Positions 1-7,675 of a stretch of DNA of 13,110 bases are shown here, piece after piece (position 1 is the first letter of the stretch; each line of letters opens with the position of its first letter). Source of the DNA: Anaerolineales bacterium (GTDB lineage: Bacteria > Chloroflexota > Anaerolineae > Anaerolineales > Villigracilaceae); contig JAICRQ010000039.1 in NCBI GenBank assembly GCA_025966435.1, forward strand, positions 1 to 13,110, read 5' to 3'. The notes below the pieces were generated by a model. It did no database searches. It was not told the origin of the DNA and saw only the letters and a program-made list of their open reading frames with translations. Made by a program: the position numbers and the translations under genes.

Positions 1-455
1 ACAACGATACTCAGGAACTTGCTAATCTGAAGCTTATCCAGAGTGAGCAGGTTCAGCCATGTGTTTCCACGGGCTGTAGAGGAGGACGAGCTTATGCCGA
101 TCGTCAGTATGCTAAAGGCTATTGAGGCCAGCATAAGGTGCTTCGCCCCGAATTCTGGCAAGCCGTTAATGACAAGCAGGTCAGCGGCGAAGATCACTGC
201 AATCGTTGCTAACCCAACCAACAGCCATTCGCTAATGTAGCGCTGGCTAACGGAGGAGGTTAGAACAATGCCAGCCAGGAAAACAGCGAGCCCGCCCAAT
301 GCCAAGGAGACTTGCCTGGGACCAATGCCTTGCGATCCACCAAAATTGAGAAGATCAGCAACCAAGACTAGGACCGTTATTCCGGCACCAGTCAAAATAA
401 GCATTATGGGTAAAAGCCTGTTCCACCAGTGATTTTGGGAAAGAATGCGTTGCAC
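1..455 (-). CDS. Polytopic membrane protein, N-terminal part (runs off the left edge)
   Basis: An open reading frame begins with GTG (CAC on the plus strand at 453-455) and stays open to base 1, giving about 150 residues with no stop, so the gene is cut by the window. A GAGGAGA ribosome binding site lies directly after the TAG of the carrier-protein gene, about 9-10 nt before the GTG, which fixes the start. The product has four hydrophobic stretches at roughly residues 13-36, 48-67, 77-97 and 106-122, separated by short loops, one of them Gly-rich (LNFGGSQGIGPRQ). I do not recognise the family: there is no MBOAT histidine or glycosyltransferase motif in the visible part. It follows the carrier-protein gene by 15 nt and is surely co-transcribed. 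It may be an accessory membrane subunit, or the membrane part of a larger protein whose catalytic domain lies off the edge. Confidence 0.75.
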   Translation of the reverse strand, partial: MQRILSQNHWWNRLLPIMLILTGAGITVLVLVADLLNFGGSQGIGPRQVSLALGGLAVFLAGIVLTSSVSQRYISEWLLVGLATIAVIFAADLLVINGLPEFGAKHLMLASIAFSILTIGISSSSSTARGNTWLNLLTLDKLQISKFLSIV

Positions 456-470
456 AGGCAGACGTCTCCT

Positions 471-716
471 CTACTGCTTGGAGTTAACCAGTTGAGCGAT
501 ATCGGCAACAGTATCGAGGTAATCGGCCATTGTCTCATGCGCTTGAATTTGGATCTTAAAGCGTTCCTCGAGAAATAAAACCAGTCTAAGCGTTGCGAGT
601 GAGTCGAGGATGCCTCCAGTGATCAGCGGAGTCGAGTCGGTCAGCGCCGCCGGATTCTCTCCGGGGAGAAATTCTTCAAGGATATACTCTTTGATGACTT
701 CTTTTACTTCTTGCAT
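471..716 (-). CDS. Acyl/aminoacyl carrier protein (phosphopantetheine-binding)
   Basis: This 81-residue protein has the size and shape of a stand-alone carrier protein. The attachment motif GGILDSLATLRLV places the serine for 4'-phosphopantetheine at residue 39, followed by helix II with LEERFKIQI, typical of carrier proteins including DltC-like ones. I chose the ATG at 714-716 rather than the in-frame ATG at 764, because GGAGGA sits 8 nt before it and the extra 16 residues (rich in Arg/Lys, spanning two SD-like GGAGG stretches) look like untranslated leader. It should be loaded by the adenylation enzyme encoded at 11172-12734 at the other end of the operon and present the acyl or aminoacyl group for membrane transfer. 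It lies 94 nt after the SGNH gene and 15 nt before the membrane-protein gene. The cargo is unknown; a fatty-acid ACP is less likely, as no fatty-acid genes are nearby. Confidence 0.9.
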   Translation of the reverse strand: MQEVKEVIKEYILEEFLPGENPAALTDSTPLITGGILDSLATLRLVLFLEERFKIQIQAHETMADYLDTVADIAQLVNSKQ

Positions 717-724
717 TCGTGGTT

Positions 725-730
725 TCCTCC
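725..730 (-). promoter_or_regulatory. Ribosome binding site deciding the carrier-protein start
   Basis: GGAGGA is read on the minus strand, 8 nt before the ATG at 716. It favours this start over the upstream in-frame ATG at 764. A second SD-like GGGAGG lies just upstream (741-746), and a CCTCCC anti-SD stretch (minus strand, plus-strand 770-775) could pair with either one. Confidence 0.7.
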
Positions 731-810
731 ATATCTTTTGCCTCCCGTCATTCCTCAATGCCATCGAGTGGGAGGTTTATTCGTTAAGGCGTTACGATAC
801 CAGCTTGATT

Positions 811-1953
811 CTAAGGCCGGTTGAGAAGCTTATGGGTCTCCATAAATACTTCGATCTTTTCCGCCACAAATTCATGACCAGATTGATTCCAATGGCCATC
901 GTTTGGAATAAGCATTTCTTCAGGGTCAAACTCTGGTATTGATTCCACATCTAATACCAAAAATCCTTCGTTTCGCAATGTGTTAATGAAGTCTTTGTAA
1001 GTTTCGCTTGATGGGCTATTCCACCACCTGTCTGTGGCCACGATCATAAACTTTGCCTTCCTTGACTCAGCGATATGTTTCATTTCATTGATGAGAGCTA
1101 TCGTTAGCTTAAAGGGTTCGCTTTTGGCGCTTGTGCCAGAGACTGGCGAGGCTGCCTGACCCGAACTAACCTTTGCATTACTGTATAAGGAACGTAAGTC
1201 AAAATATCTTTGAACGAGAAAATAGGCGAGGGCAGAGCGTTGTGATAGAGAATATATCAGTCTCCCCTTTGGACCGGTTTTAGGAACCGGATAACCCGTT
1301 GCGACGAGCTGGCCATCTTCCAACATAAATTTCGGCTTATAGTAGATTGTGTTGACAAGCAATTGATCGTTGTCACCCACATCGTTACCAGCAACTACTA
1401 GTATGACAAGATCGGTTTCGTACTTAATTCCTTCACTCTTGTACCAGAGCAGCTCTTGGTCAGTGCTGTACCCGGAGACACCGGCATTGATCACCTCAAC
1501 ATCCAACGAGTTTTCCAGTAGTTGTGAGAATCGCTCGGATTCTTCCACACCGTAACCCCATGCAAATGAATCACCAAGCACTAATATCCGCTCCCTATCA
1601 TGTTGACGTTTATAGGAGCGCTGGCGATCTCGCAAACCGTTTTCATTGATTCGCACAATGGTACGAAACTGCAGCGTTTCAAAGTTTCCCTCTTGTCCGG
1701 GCTCGTGAGACCATCCCAATATAGAATCATATTTCCAAAAGCGATCTCGCTCTGGACTCACATACAGTGGGTCAATACCCATGAGCCGCAGTGCTATCTC
1801 ACTCAGAAATACGCCAAAGAGGGTGGAGACGAAGAGCAGAGAAAGATTAATCAATATGCTGCGGCTGTTAAAATTCACTATCTTTCCAGTTTTCTGGCTT
1901 GCTGCGAAGAGTCCGTAGCAGCCGATAAATAGCGCTTGTCTATCGATCCTCAC
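811..1953 (-). CDS. Membrane-anchored SGNH/GDSL-family hydrolase or O-acyltransferase
   Basis: The 380-residue product has one N-terminal membrane segment (about residues 31-52, ending SEIALRLMGI) and an extracytoplasmic SGNH domain. All four blocks are visible: the nucleophile in GDSFAWGYGV (Ser129), the glycine block NAGVSGYST (156-164), the asparagine in VVAGND (Asn190), and the Asp/His pair in NDGHWNQSGH (Asp352, His354). Family members cleave or transfer acyl esters, and DltD/AlgX-type relatives act on surface glycans. Next to a carrier protein and a glycan operon, a role in adding or removing an acyl or aminoacyl group is likely, but the substrate is not shown. The GTG start at 1951-1953 overlaps the preceding gene's end by 14 nt and has only a weak ribosome binding site. 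A GTG at 1876-1878 (GGAAAG just upstream) would remove 25 residues and give the more usual short tail before the membrane segment. The fold assignment is firm; the start is not. Confidence 0.9.
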   Translation of the reverse strand: MRIDRQALFIGCYGLFAASQKTGKIVNFNSRSILINLSLLFVSTLFGVFLSEIALRLMGIDPLYVSPERDRFWKYDSILGWSHEPGQEGNFETLQFRTIVRINENGLRDRQRSYKRQHDRERILVLGDSFAWGYGVEESERFSQLLENSLDVEVINAGVSGYSTDQELLWYKSEGIKYETDLVILVVAGNDVGDNDQLLVNTIYYKPKFMLEDGQLVATGYPVPKTGPKGRLIYSLSQRSALAYFLVQRYFDLRSLYSNAKVSSGQAASPVSGTSAKSEPFKLTIALINEMKHIAESRKAKFMIVATDRWWNSPSSETYKDFINTLRNEGFLVLDVESIPEFDPEEMLIPNDGHWNQSGHEFVAEKIEVFMETHKLLNRP

Positions 1954-4648
1954 CTTGATTGGCTCGCCGGATCACAATACCCAGGACGCTGAGTAAAAGA
2001 AGTGCAACCGGGACCAGGGCCATAGTAAGAGGTGATATTGGATTGTTGGTTTCATTACGGTACGCTTGGCCCTGAGAGTCGGTTGGCCCACTAGTAACCG
2101 CACTTGCCGGGGTGGGCGAAGGCTCAGGAGAGGATGTTGCTGGAGTTAACGTAGGCGGTAACAGCGTTTGGGTAGGGGCCCCCTGGCTTGGGCTCTCATT
2201 TCGTGGAAGTTCAAGCGTGCGGGTGGAATAGAGCAAAGTTCTTTCCGCCGCATTGCCTTCGCCTGCCGGTTCTGCCAAAATGACCATCATTTTCCCCTGC
2301 TTGTTGACGGCAGCTTCCAAGAATTCCACCGGACTCTCCTGCTCCGAAGACAAGAGCCACTCCAGAGGCGCTTCAGACTGCCAATGGGTACCGTCCCAGA
2401 GCCAGTGACCAAGAGTGCCCAGACCAAGACCCAGGAAATGCAATCTGCCAGCAGCATCTCTCGTAACAGCCGCGAGCCCTCTTTCATCCGGCAGACCTTG
2501 TGGGTACTGCCATGTTTGTCCGCCATCCAGGGAGACCTGATCCCAGACGGTTGTGGGCGTGTTCTGCGGCTGCCAGAGTAGATGTAAATTCCCACTGTCA
2601 TCTGCCACAATCTCTCGCCAAGCCACGGGTTCATCAACAACCACCTCTGCATCGTTGAAGGTTTGGCCGCCGTCTTCGGATCGAGTGTAATAAAGAGAAC
2701 GTGGCTGTAGAGCTCCATCTCCCTGAATCGATTGCTGCTTCCATATGATATGCAAAGAGCTATCTTCCGATATCAACAAAGAGGGCGCGCTGACAAGATC
2801 GAAACCTGCCGCTGCTCCATTGAACACTTGCAGGGGCTCTGACCAGGAGGTACCATGGTCTTTTGACTGAACCACGTAGATCCCTCGCTCCTCGTTCACG
2901 GGAACAGAATAAACCAGGTATGCTGTGCCAGTGGTATCCCAGGCGACGTCTACCGAACCAATCTCTCCGTCATGGACTGTTGCGAGTCGTGCTGGTGTTG
3001 ACCATTGGGATTCTGCAGCGGCGTTGCCGCTAATCGCCCGGCTAAAGTAAAGAGCGCCTCTGTTGGTTGGTGCGATAAGAAATAGCTCATTCCCAGGTCC
3101 CGCTGTTATCGCTGGCCAGCCAGCGTCCCCGTCTGGCAGATTCAGCACCGGAGTGATGCTTGACCATAACTCGCCATCCCAGGATGTGTAATAGATGACG
3201 GGATCCTGGCGCTGACTGAAAAAGGCATGGATTAAGCCATCATCCGTGGTCACTAACTCAACGGCTTCAATCTCAAGGATGTCACTGGTAACGGGTGAAA
3301 GCTCGCTCCATACCGGCGTCATGAACCATGATGAATCGGACTCCAACGCCTGGGAAGTGACCCATACATCGCCACCTTCTCCCTTGTCACAGCCAATAAT
3401 GTACAGTCGCTCTCTTATCAAAGAGGTCCGATGGCAACCATACTCGACCTTCGTGAAAATCTCTGGATCGTCGAAACCATCCAGGGCCGGTTGTTCCTGC
3501 GGCTCGCTCCATTGGATGCCATTCCAGGCAGACAGATAGATCTGGCTTTCTGTTTCCGTCAGAAAGTACAACGGCTCCTCAGCGTTATTTGCCAATCCTG
3601 TCACAAATTCGTTTGACTGTCCGCAGCCTAACAAACCATCGATCATTGGTTGTGGGTCGCTCCAGGTGGCGCCCACATCGCTGGAGGACTGATAAACCTG
3701 GGTGCATGCGCCTTCTGGTCGGCCGCTTTGCCAGACAAGCACAACGCTTTTCTTATAAGCGCCCACGTGAATATTGAATGGTTCAGCTAGTCCGGGATCT
3801 GGCACCGGACCTGCGACGAGCTCTGGTTGTTCCCAGCTCTCCCCGCCGTCCGCGGATTGCACCAGGAGCACCTGTTTACGACGCCGGTTATCCCAGGCGA
3901 TATATACGCGCTGTACATCCTCTGTCTCGGCTGTGGCTATGCTGAGATTGGCTTCGCCTTCACCCAGCCTGCGCAGATACGGAGATTCATACAGTAGCTC
4001 AGGTACAGCCCAATTCCAGCCACTATTTCTGGAACGCGTGTAGTAGATGCCAGCCGGATATTTGGGAGCGTCAAGCGTACGGAAATAGGCCAGGTGCCAA
4101 TCCCCGCGCGCGTCAACGGCTACGGCAAAAGATGCCACATCAGACGCTACGACCCCCCCAAAATCCCATGCCGAGACCTGTTCGAAATTTTGATTTGTCA
4201 CTTTGCTTGTGAACAGTTTATTTTCAGGAGAAATCCAGAAAGCGAATACATACGGACCGGGACCAGCAATGAACAACGGATTTGGGCCGGTGTAAGTTGC
4301 CAATTGAGACCTGTCACTGGACTCACGGTCGGCCGGCATTCTAAATAACCGATTCAAGTCGGTCGTCTTTGGTACGCTCCATTGATCGCCATCCAGCCGA
4401 GTGTATACAAAGTTCGCGATGTCATCCTGCCACACAGCCTGTACGACCGTATCAGAGTCGATCACAAGTTGTGGGTTCACAGCCACACCTGAATGGGAAA
4501 GGTTCAGAGGCACAACCCAAAGATTATCGCTAGACTGGGCCAGAGCCCATGAAGGCGGGATGGACGCGACCAGGAGGGCGCTGGCCAACCATACTCCAAC
4601 TAGCCTGAATATCCATTTGTGTTGTCGGAACTGCAATCTCGTTACCAT
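1940..4648 (-). CDS. Secreted, membrane-anchored Asp-box (BNR) beta-propeller protein, sialidase-like fold
   Basis: The 902-residue protein begins with a signal peptide (basic RLQFRQHKW, hydrophobic core about 14-30, likely cleavage after ALA near residue 37). The body consists of repeated blades with Asp-box motifs SxDxGxxW/F at 265-272, 322-329, 595-602, 657-664 and 706-713, as in sialidases and other BNR proteins. About residues 815-868 form a Pro/Thr/Ser-rich stalk, then a membrane helix (about 873-894) and a short RR-containing tail, so the propeller is displayed outside the cell. I see no FRIP/YRIP arginine motif of true sialidases, so glycan binding or another glycosidase activity is as likely as sialic-acid cleavage. 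The ATG has GAGAAG 3-4 nt upstream. It sits 56 nt after the GT-C gene and overlaps the SGNH gene by 14 nt if the long SGNH start is used. Its place in the operon suggests it binds or trims the polymer made here. Confidence 0.85.
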   Translation of the reverse strand: MVTRLQFRQHKWIFRLVGVWLASALLVASIPPSWALAQSSDNLWVVPLNLSHSGVAVNPQLVIDSDTVVQAVWQDDIANFVYTRLDGDQWSVPKTTDLNRLFRMPADRESSDRSQLATYTGPNPLFIAGPGPYVFAFWISPENKLFTSKVTNQNFEQVSAWDFGGVVASDVASFAVAVDARGDWHLAYFRTLDAPKYPAGIYYTRSRNSGWNWAVPELLYESPYLRRLGEGEANLSIATAETEDVQRVYIAWDNRRRKQVLLVQSADGGESWEQPELVAGPVPDPGLAEPFNIHVGAYKKSVVLVWQSGRPEGACTQVYQSSSDVGATWSDPQPMIDGLLGCGQSNEFVTGLANNAEEPLYFLTETESQIYLSAWNGIQWSEPQEQPALDGFDDPEIFTKVEYGCHRTSLIRERLYIIGCDKGEGGDVWVTSQALESDSSWFMTPVWSELSPVTSDILEIEAVELVTTDDGLIHAFFSQRQDPVIYYTSWDGELWSSITPVLNLPDGDAGWPAITAGPGNELFLIAPTNRGALYFSRAISGNAAAESQWSTPARLATVHDGEIGSVDVAWDTTGTAYLVYSVPVNEERGIYVVQSKDHGTSWSEPLQVFNGAAAGFDLVSAPSLLISEDSSLHIIWKQQSIQGDGALQPRSLYYTRSEDGGQTFNDAEVVVDEPVAWREIVADDSGNLHLLWQPQNTPTTVWDQVSLDGGQTWQYPQGLPDERGLAAVTRDAAGRLHFLGLGLGTLGHWLWDGTHWQSEAPLEWLLSSEQESPVEFLEAAVNKQGKMMVILAEPAGEGNAAERTLLYSTRTLELPRNESPSQGAPTQTLLPPTLTPATSSPEPSPTPASAVTSGPTDSQGQAYRNETNNPISPLTMALVPVALLLLSVLGIVIRRANQGEDR

Positions 4649-4667
4649 AATCTTCTCACGGTTAATC

Positions 4668-4684
4668 CTGATCCTGAGGATCAG
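4668..4684. repeat. 17-bp near-perfect palindrome between the GT-C and propeller genes
   Basis: CTGATCCT and AGGATCAG are perfect inverted arms around a single central base, within the 56-nt gap 4649-4704. As RNA the minus strand would fold with 6 bp and a 5-nt loop. It is not followed by a U-run, so an intrinsic terminator is not supported. It could be a weak processing or pausing hairpin, or a protein-binding site, ahead of the propeller gene. Confidence 0.45.
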
Positions 4685-4704
4685 CTAGAGTTTTACCGGT
4701 TTTG

Positions 4705-6267
4705 TCAGTTTGCGGCCTGTGCACCCTGTTCGCATGGCTCGTAAATCCTGGAACTGAGGTTATGTTCCTCAGGCTGTGGATTGTAATAAACGAGGAAGTT
4801 CTGCATCGAGCCGTCAAAAACCATTTCGTAAGACGATACGAGGAAATACCTGTCTTCCGGCCTCGGTAACTGCTCATCTATCTGCCCAAGTCTTGGAGCA
4901 AGGATATGGATATAGTCTGCATACAACCCCTGGCGATACCGTTCATGGCAGTGGCGATACGATACCAACTGCTCATAAATATATGATTCTCTGTACGTGT
5001 AGGGCAGCATGCCCGCTGCATAGGTAATGATGCGCGGACGGCGAGCGCTGTCTCCGTTCGTCACAGCCCAATGCTTCTCGATAGCTGAGGCCTCCTGTTT
5101 TAGAATTTGCATGAATCCGACGTAATCGCGGATACCAAGTGCCCGGTATTCCCCGATCGAAGAGATCCCGTTGATGGAATGATTATAGGTATATGCATTT
5201 TGATAGAGCTGAAACAGCATTAGACATAGAAGAAATCCTGTGAACAGGTATGCAGGTCTTCCAGCTAACAGGTTTACTTTCCCGGTTTCAGATGCACGGC
5301 GAAGGAGATCCACCACAAGGATGACGGTTGAGGGAATATACGGAACAAAGAATCGGAAAGAAAACATCATGTGATGGGTTGCCATCGTCAACCCATATAA
5401 AATCTCTAACAATAGTCCTACATAGAGCCACCACAGGCTTTTGAAGTGCTGATATAGCATATCCAAGGTTCTATGCTTTGGTACCAGTAGTACAAAAACC
5501 AGAGCTACGACAGGAACGATTCCAATATATAGAAGGTAAGAAGCTATATAAAGCCCGTTGGAAATCAACCCTCCTAAATTTCCTTCTGGAGTCTTAACAT
5601 AAAATGAAGTTGGGAGGAGATCACCGTAGTAATAAAGACTGACGACTAACCAGGCTAGGGGCAAAATAGCTGCTGCAGCTAAAGCAATAACAATGTGCTT
5701 AATCGATTTTGATTTTGAAGCGCCATAAAGAGCAATTGGAAGAAAAAATAAGATTGAATCATAGCGGGTAAGAAAAGCCAGTCCAGCCAAAAGGAATATC
5801 ACAGATAGCCCATTGAGACTGAATGGGGGTGGACGGAGGGCTAAGATCACCGTAATGGTTGTCAGAAAAAGCAGAATAGGAGTTTCCAGTCCTCCAAAGG
5901 TCCACAGTAGTACGCAGGGAGGAAGTAACAATATGACAGCTAACACTTGCAAATGAAGGTGTTCTCTATATCGATACCAAACGCGCAGTGCTGAAAAAAG
6001 CAAAAGGGCTAAAGAAATTATTTTATTACTGAGAACTGTGTTGCCGGTCGCAAAGAATAATGCTGCTGAAAATATGGCGTGTAGAGGGGAAGTCATTGCA
6101 TTGATCGGTTCCCCTGCATTGTAGACGAGCGATCCAGTATTGATCCAATTCTCTGCATATCGATAGGTGATATAAGCGTCTTCAGCAGTGAAATTAAAAT
6201 AAAAAACGGCAGTGATGCCAAGCAAGATGAGGATGGGCAGATGGAGATAGTAAAAGAAATTTCTCAT
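4705..6267 (-). CDS. GT-C superfamily membrane glycosyltransferase (arabinofuranosyl/mannosyltransferase-like)
   Basis: The 520-residue protein has an N-terminal membrane helix (about 7-26), then the first outer loop with TAEDAYITYRYAENW (Glu29-Asp30) and GSLVYNAGEPINAMTSPLH. This acidic pair plus the YxxGEPxxAxTSPL pattern is characteristic of GT-C enzymes, such as AftB-like and other polyprenyl-phosphate-sugar-dependent transferases. About nine or ten more hydrophobic segments follow up to about residue 370, then a soluble C-terminal region of about 150 residues. Such enzymes use lipid-phosphate sugars on the outer face of the cytoplasmic membrane to decorate or extend glycans or proteins. 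The ATG overlaps the TGA of the upstream ligase-family gene (ATGA), so the two are translationally coupled and probably work on the same glycan. By eye the gene is more A/T-rich than the propeller gene that follows. Donor and acceptor sugars cannot be told from sequence. Confidence 0.88.
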   Translation of the reverse strand: MRNFFYYLHLPILILLGITAVFYFNFTAEDAYITYRYAENWINTGSLVYNAGEPINAMTSPLHAIFSAALFFATGNTVLSNKIISLALLLFSALRVWYRYREHLHLQVLAVILLLPPCVLLWTFGGLETPILLFLTTITVILALRPPPFSLNGLSVIFLLAGLAFLTRYDSILFFLPIALYGASKSKSIKHIVIALAAAAILPLAWLVVSLYYYGDLLPTSFYVKTPEGNLGGLISNGLYIASYLLYIGIVPVVALVFVLLVPKHRTLDMLYQHFKSLWWLYVGLLLEILYGLTMATHHMMFSFRFFVPYIPSTVILVVDLLRRASETGKVNLLAGRPAYLFTGFLLCLMLFQLYQNAYTYNHSINGISSIGEYRALGIRDYVGFMQILKQEASAIEKHWAVTNGDSARRPRIITYAAGMLPYTYRESYIYEQLVSYRHCHERYRQGLYADYIHILAPRLGQIDEQLPRPEDRYFLVSSYEMVFDGSMQNFLVYYNPQPEEHNLSSRIYEPCEQGAQAAN

Positions 6268-7661
6268 TTCTGCGCTACTGATTTCTGTGTCAGTACTATT
6301 TGCTCAACACTCACCAGTCCACCCAAGAAAAGCCAGCCGAGCACACTGGATCGAAAACCGATCAGGCCAATGTTGTAGAAGAAGGGTAGAACCCAATCTC
6401 CCATCACCCCTGCTACAACCATCCCTGCCAGCCCACCGAAAGCACCATACACGTAGGCGTGAGCAAATCCTGTTGGCGCTTGCCCTCGGAGCCGCCAGGC
6501 TAGCCAGCCCATCTGCCAGAAGAACAACAATAGGCAAGCTAGTCCCACAACTCCGGTCTCGGCGACGATGTCCACATAATTATTGTGTGAGTTGAAGCTG
6601 ACCGCGTAACCCCTGATAGGAAAAAGCGGTGTATACCAGTAATAATTGGCAAACCCCAACCCCAATATGGGATTAATTTTGATAATCTGAGCCATGATTG
6701 ACCAGGCATCGAAGCGCGTGGAATAGCTATATTCTTCTGAGTTCACGACTCCCGTCGTCAGATATAAAGCCGTTATAGCTGCGATCAGGATCAGGACCAG
6801 CCCGACACGCCAGGAACGAGACCCAATGATGGCAACGATGCAGACGACGGACGGTATCCAGCCCGATTTGTCAGCAAATTTTAGGAAAAATAGAACGTAG
6901 AAAGCAGCCAGTACTAGCCCACCGAGTGCCAACCGCCAGCCTACGCGTAAATCCCGATTGAAAGCACTTTGACTGAAAGCTATTGCCACCAGCCAGATAT
7001 AAAAAACACTGCCCATCGGCTGGAAGAACTCCATTCTTGGGAGTCCCAACACTGGTAAGATGGATCTAGCCATAATTGACAGTGCAGCAACAGCCAAGAA
7101 TACCCAGGTGATCTTGCTCAACCAACTCAGGTCTTGCACCTGGTTTGCCACCAACAGGAAAATACCAACCGAAAGGACAATGATAAGCAGACCGCCAATT
7201 TGGGCGCCGAGAGGCGCATGGAGAGCGAAGGGGAGCCAATCCAATTGCCCCACCCCAAACGAGATGAAGGCTGTGATAAGGAAGGACAACAACGGCCATA
7301 CAGTCCGAGAAGTTGCGAGCCGCATTTGACCTTGGCGGATCAGCATATCCAGCAGCCAAAGGCAAATCAGCAACGCCACAAGGATCACGGTCACGTTTAG
7401 GCCGCTAGGGCCAGTGAAGGGAACCACCATTCCAGCCACAGCGGTGACAATGAAACGAAGAGACGGCCAGCGGAGAAAGGTCAAGATCAGGCCAACCCCC
7501 AAGAGTAGAAAGAGGATCAATGTGAGTTGACGTTGCGAAGCTCGAAATGCCAGGGCCGCAATGAACAACAACTGACCGATCACGAGCAGTTGGCGTAGCC
7601 AGGGCTGCGGATATTGGATGGAGAAGTTGTGTAAGAGTCTCATGGGTGACAAATCAGTCAT
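6264..7661 (-). CDS. O-antigen ligase/polymerase family membrane protein (Wzy_C-type)
   Basis: The 465-residue protein is hydrophobic throughout, with about a dozen membrane segments. A large outer loop (about 305-366) carries the family signature: STRFDAW, then INPILGLGFANYYW (329-342), then SFNSHNNYVDIVAETGVVGL (355-374) with the conserved His359. This NPxxGxGxxxY/SHNxYxxxxxexGxxG pattern marks the Wzy/WaaL/PglL-like family, which polymerises or transfers undecaprenyl-diphosphate-linked glycans on the outer face of the membrane. Whether this one ligates chains to a lipid or protein or polymerises repeat units cannot be told from sequence. Its ATG is 14 nt after the GT-fusion stop with only a weak ribosome binding site (GAG), suggesting translational coupling; Met7 is an alternative start. 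Its TGA overlaps the start of the GT-C gene. Confidence 0.88.
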   Translation of the reverse strand: MTDLSPMRLLHNFSIQYPQPWLRQLLVIGQLLFIAALAFRASQRQLTLILFLLLGVGLILTFLRWPSLRFIVTAVAGMVVPFTGPSGLNVTVILVALLICLWLLDMLIRQGQMRLATSRTVWPLLSFLITAFISFGVGQLDWLPFALHAPLGAQIGGLLIIVLSVGIFLLVANQVQDLSWLSKITWVFLAVAALSIMARSILPVLGLPRMEFFQPMGSVFYIWLVAIAFSQSAFNRDLRVGWRLALGGLVLAAFYVLFFLKFADKSGWIPSVVCIVAIIGSRSWRVGLVLILIAAITALYLTTGVVNSEEYSYSTRFDAWSIMAQIIKINPILGLGFANYYWYTPLFPIRGYAVSFNSHNNYVDIVAETGVVGLACLLLFFWQMGWLAWRLRGQAPTGFAHAYVYGAFGGLAGMVVAGVMGDWVLPFFYNIGLIGFRSSVLGWLFLGGLVSVEQIVLTQKSVAQK

Positions 7662-7675
7662 CGCAACTCAACAAG

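Noticed and set aside
43..240. 65-codon plus-strand open frame at the left edge
   Set aside because: Antisense to the membrane-protein frame, which has a good ribosome binding site and hydrophobic segments; no SD or domain seen.
717..764. Longer N-terminus for the carrier protein (start at 764)
   Set aside because: The extra residues cover SD-like GGGAGG and GGAGG sequences and do not match carrier-protein N-termini; the start at 716 has a well-placed SD.
2168..2581. 137-codon plus-strand open frame inside the propeller gene
   Set aside because: It lies wholly antisense to a gene with clear signal peptide, repeats and anchor. Its translation is Arg/Ser/Pro-rich with no domain pattern.
1940..4648. 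Calling the propeller a true sialidase
   Set aside because: Asp boxes are shared by many non-sialidase propellers, and no FRIP/YRIP arginine motif was found.
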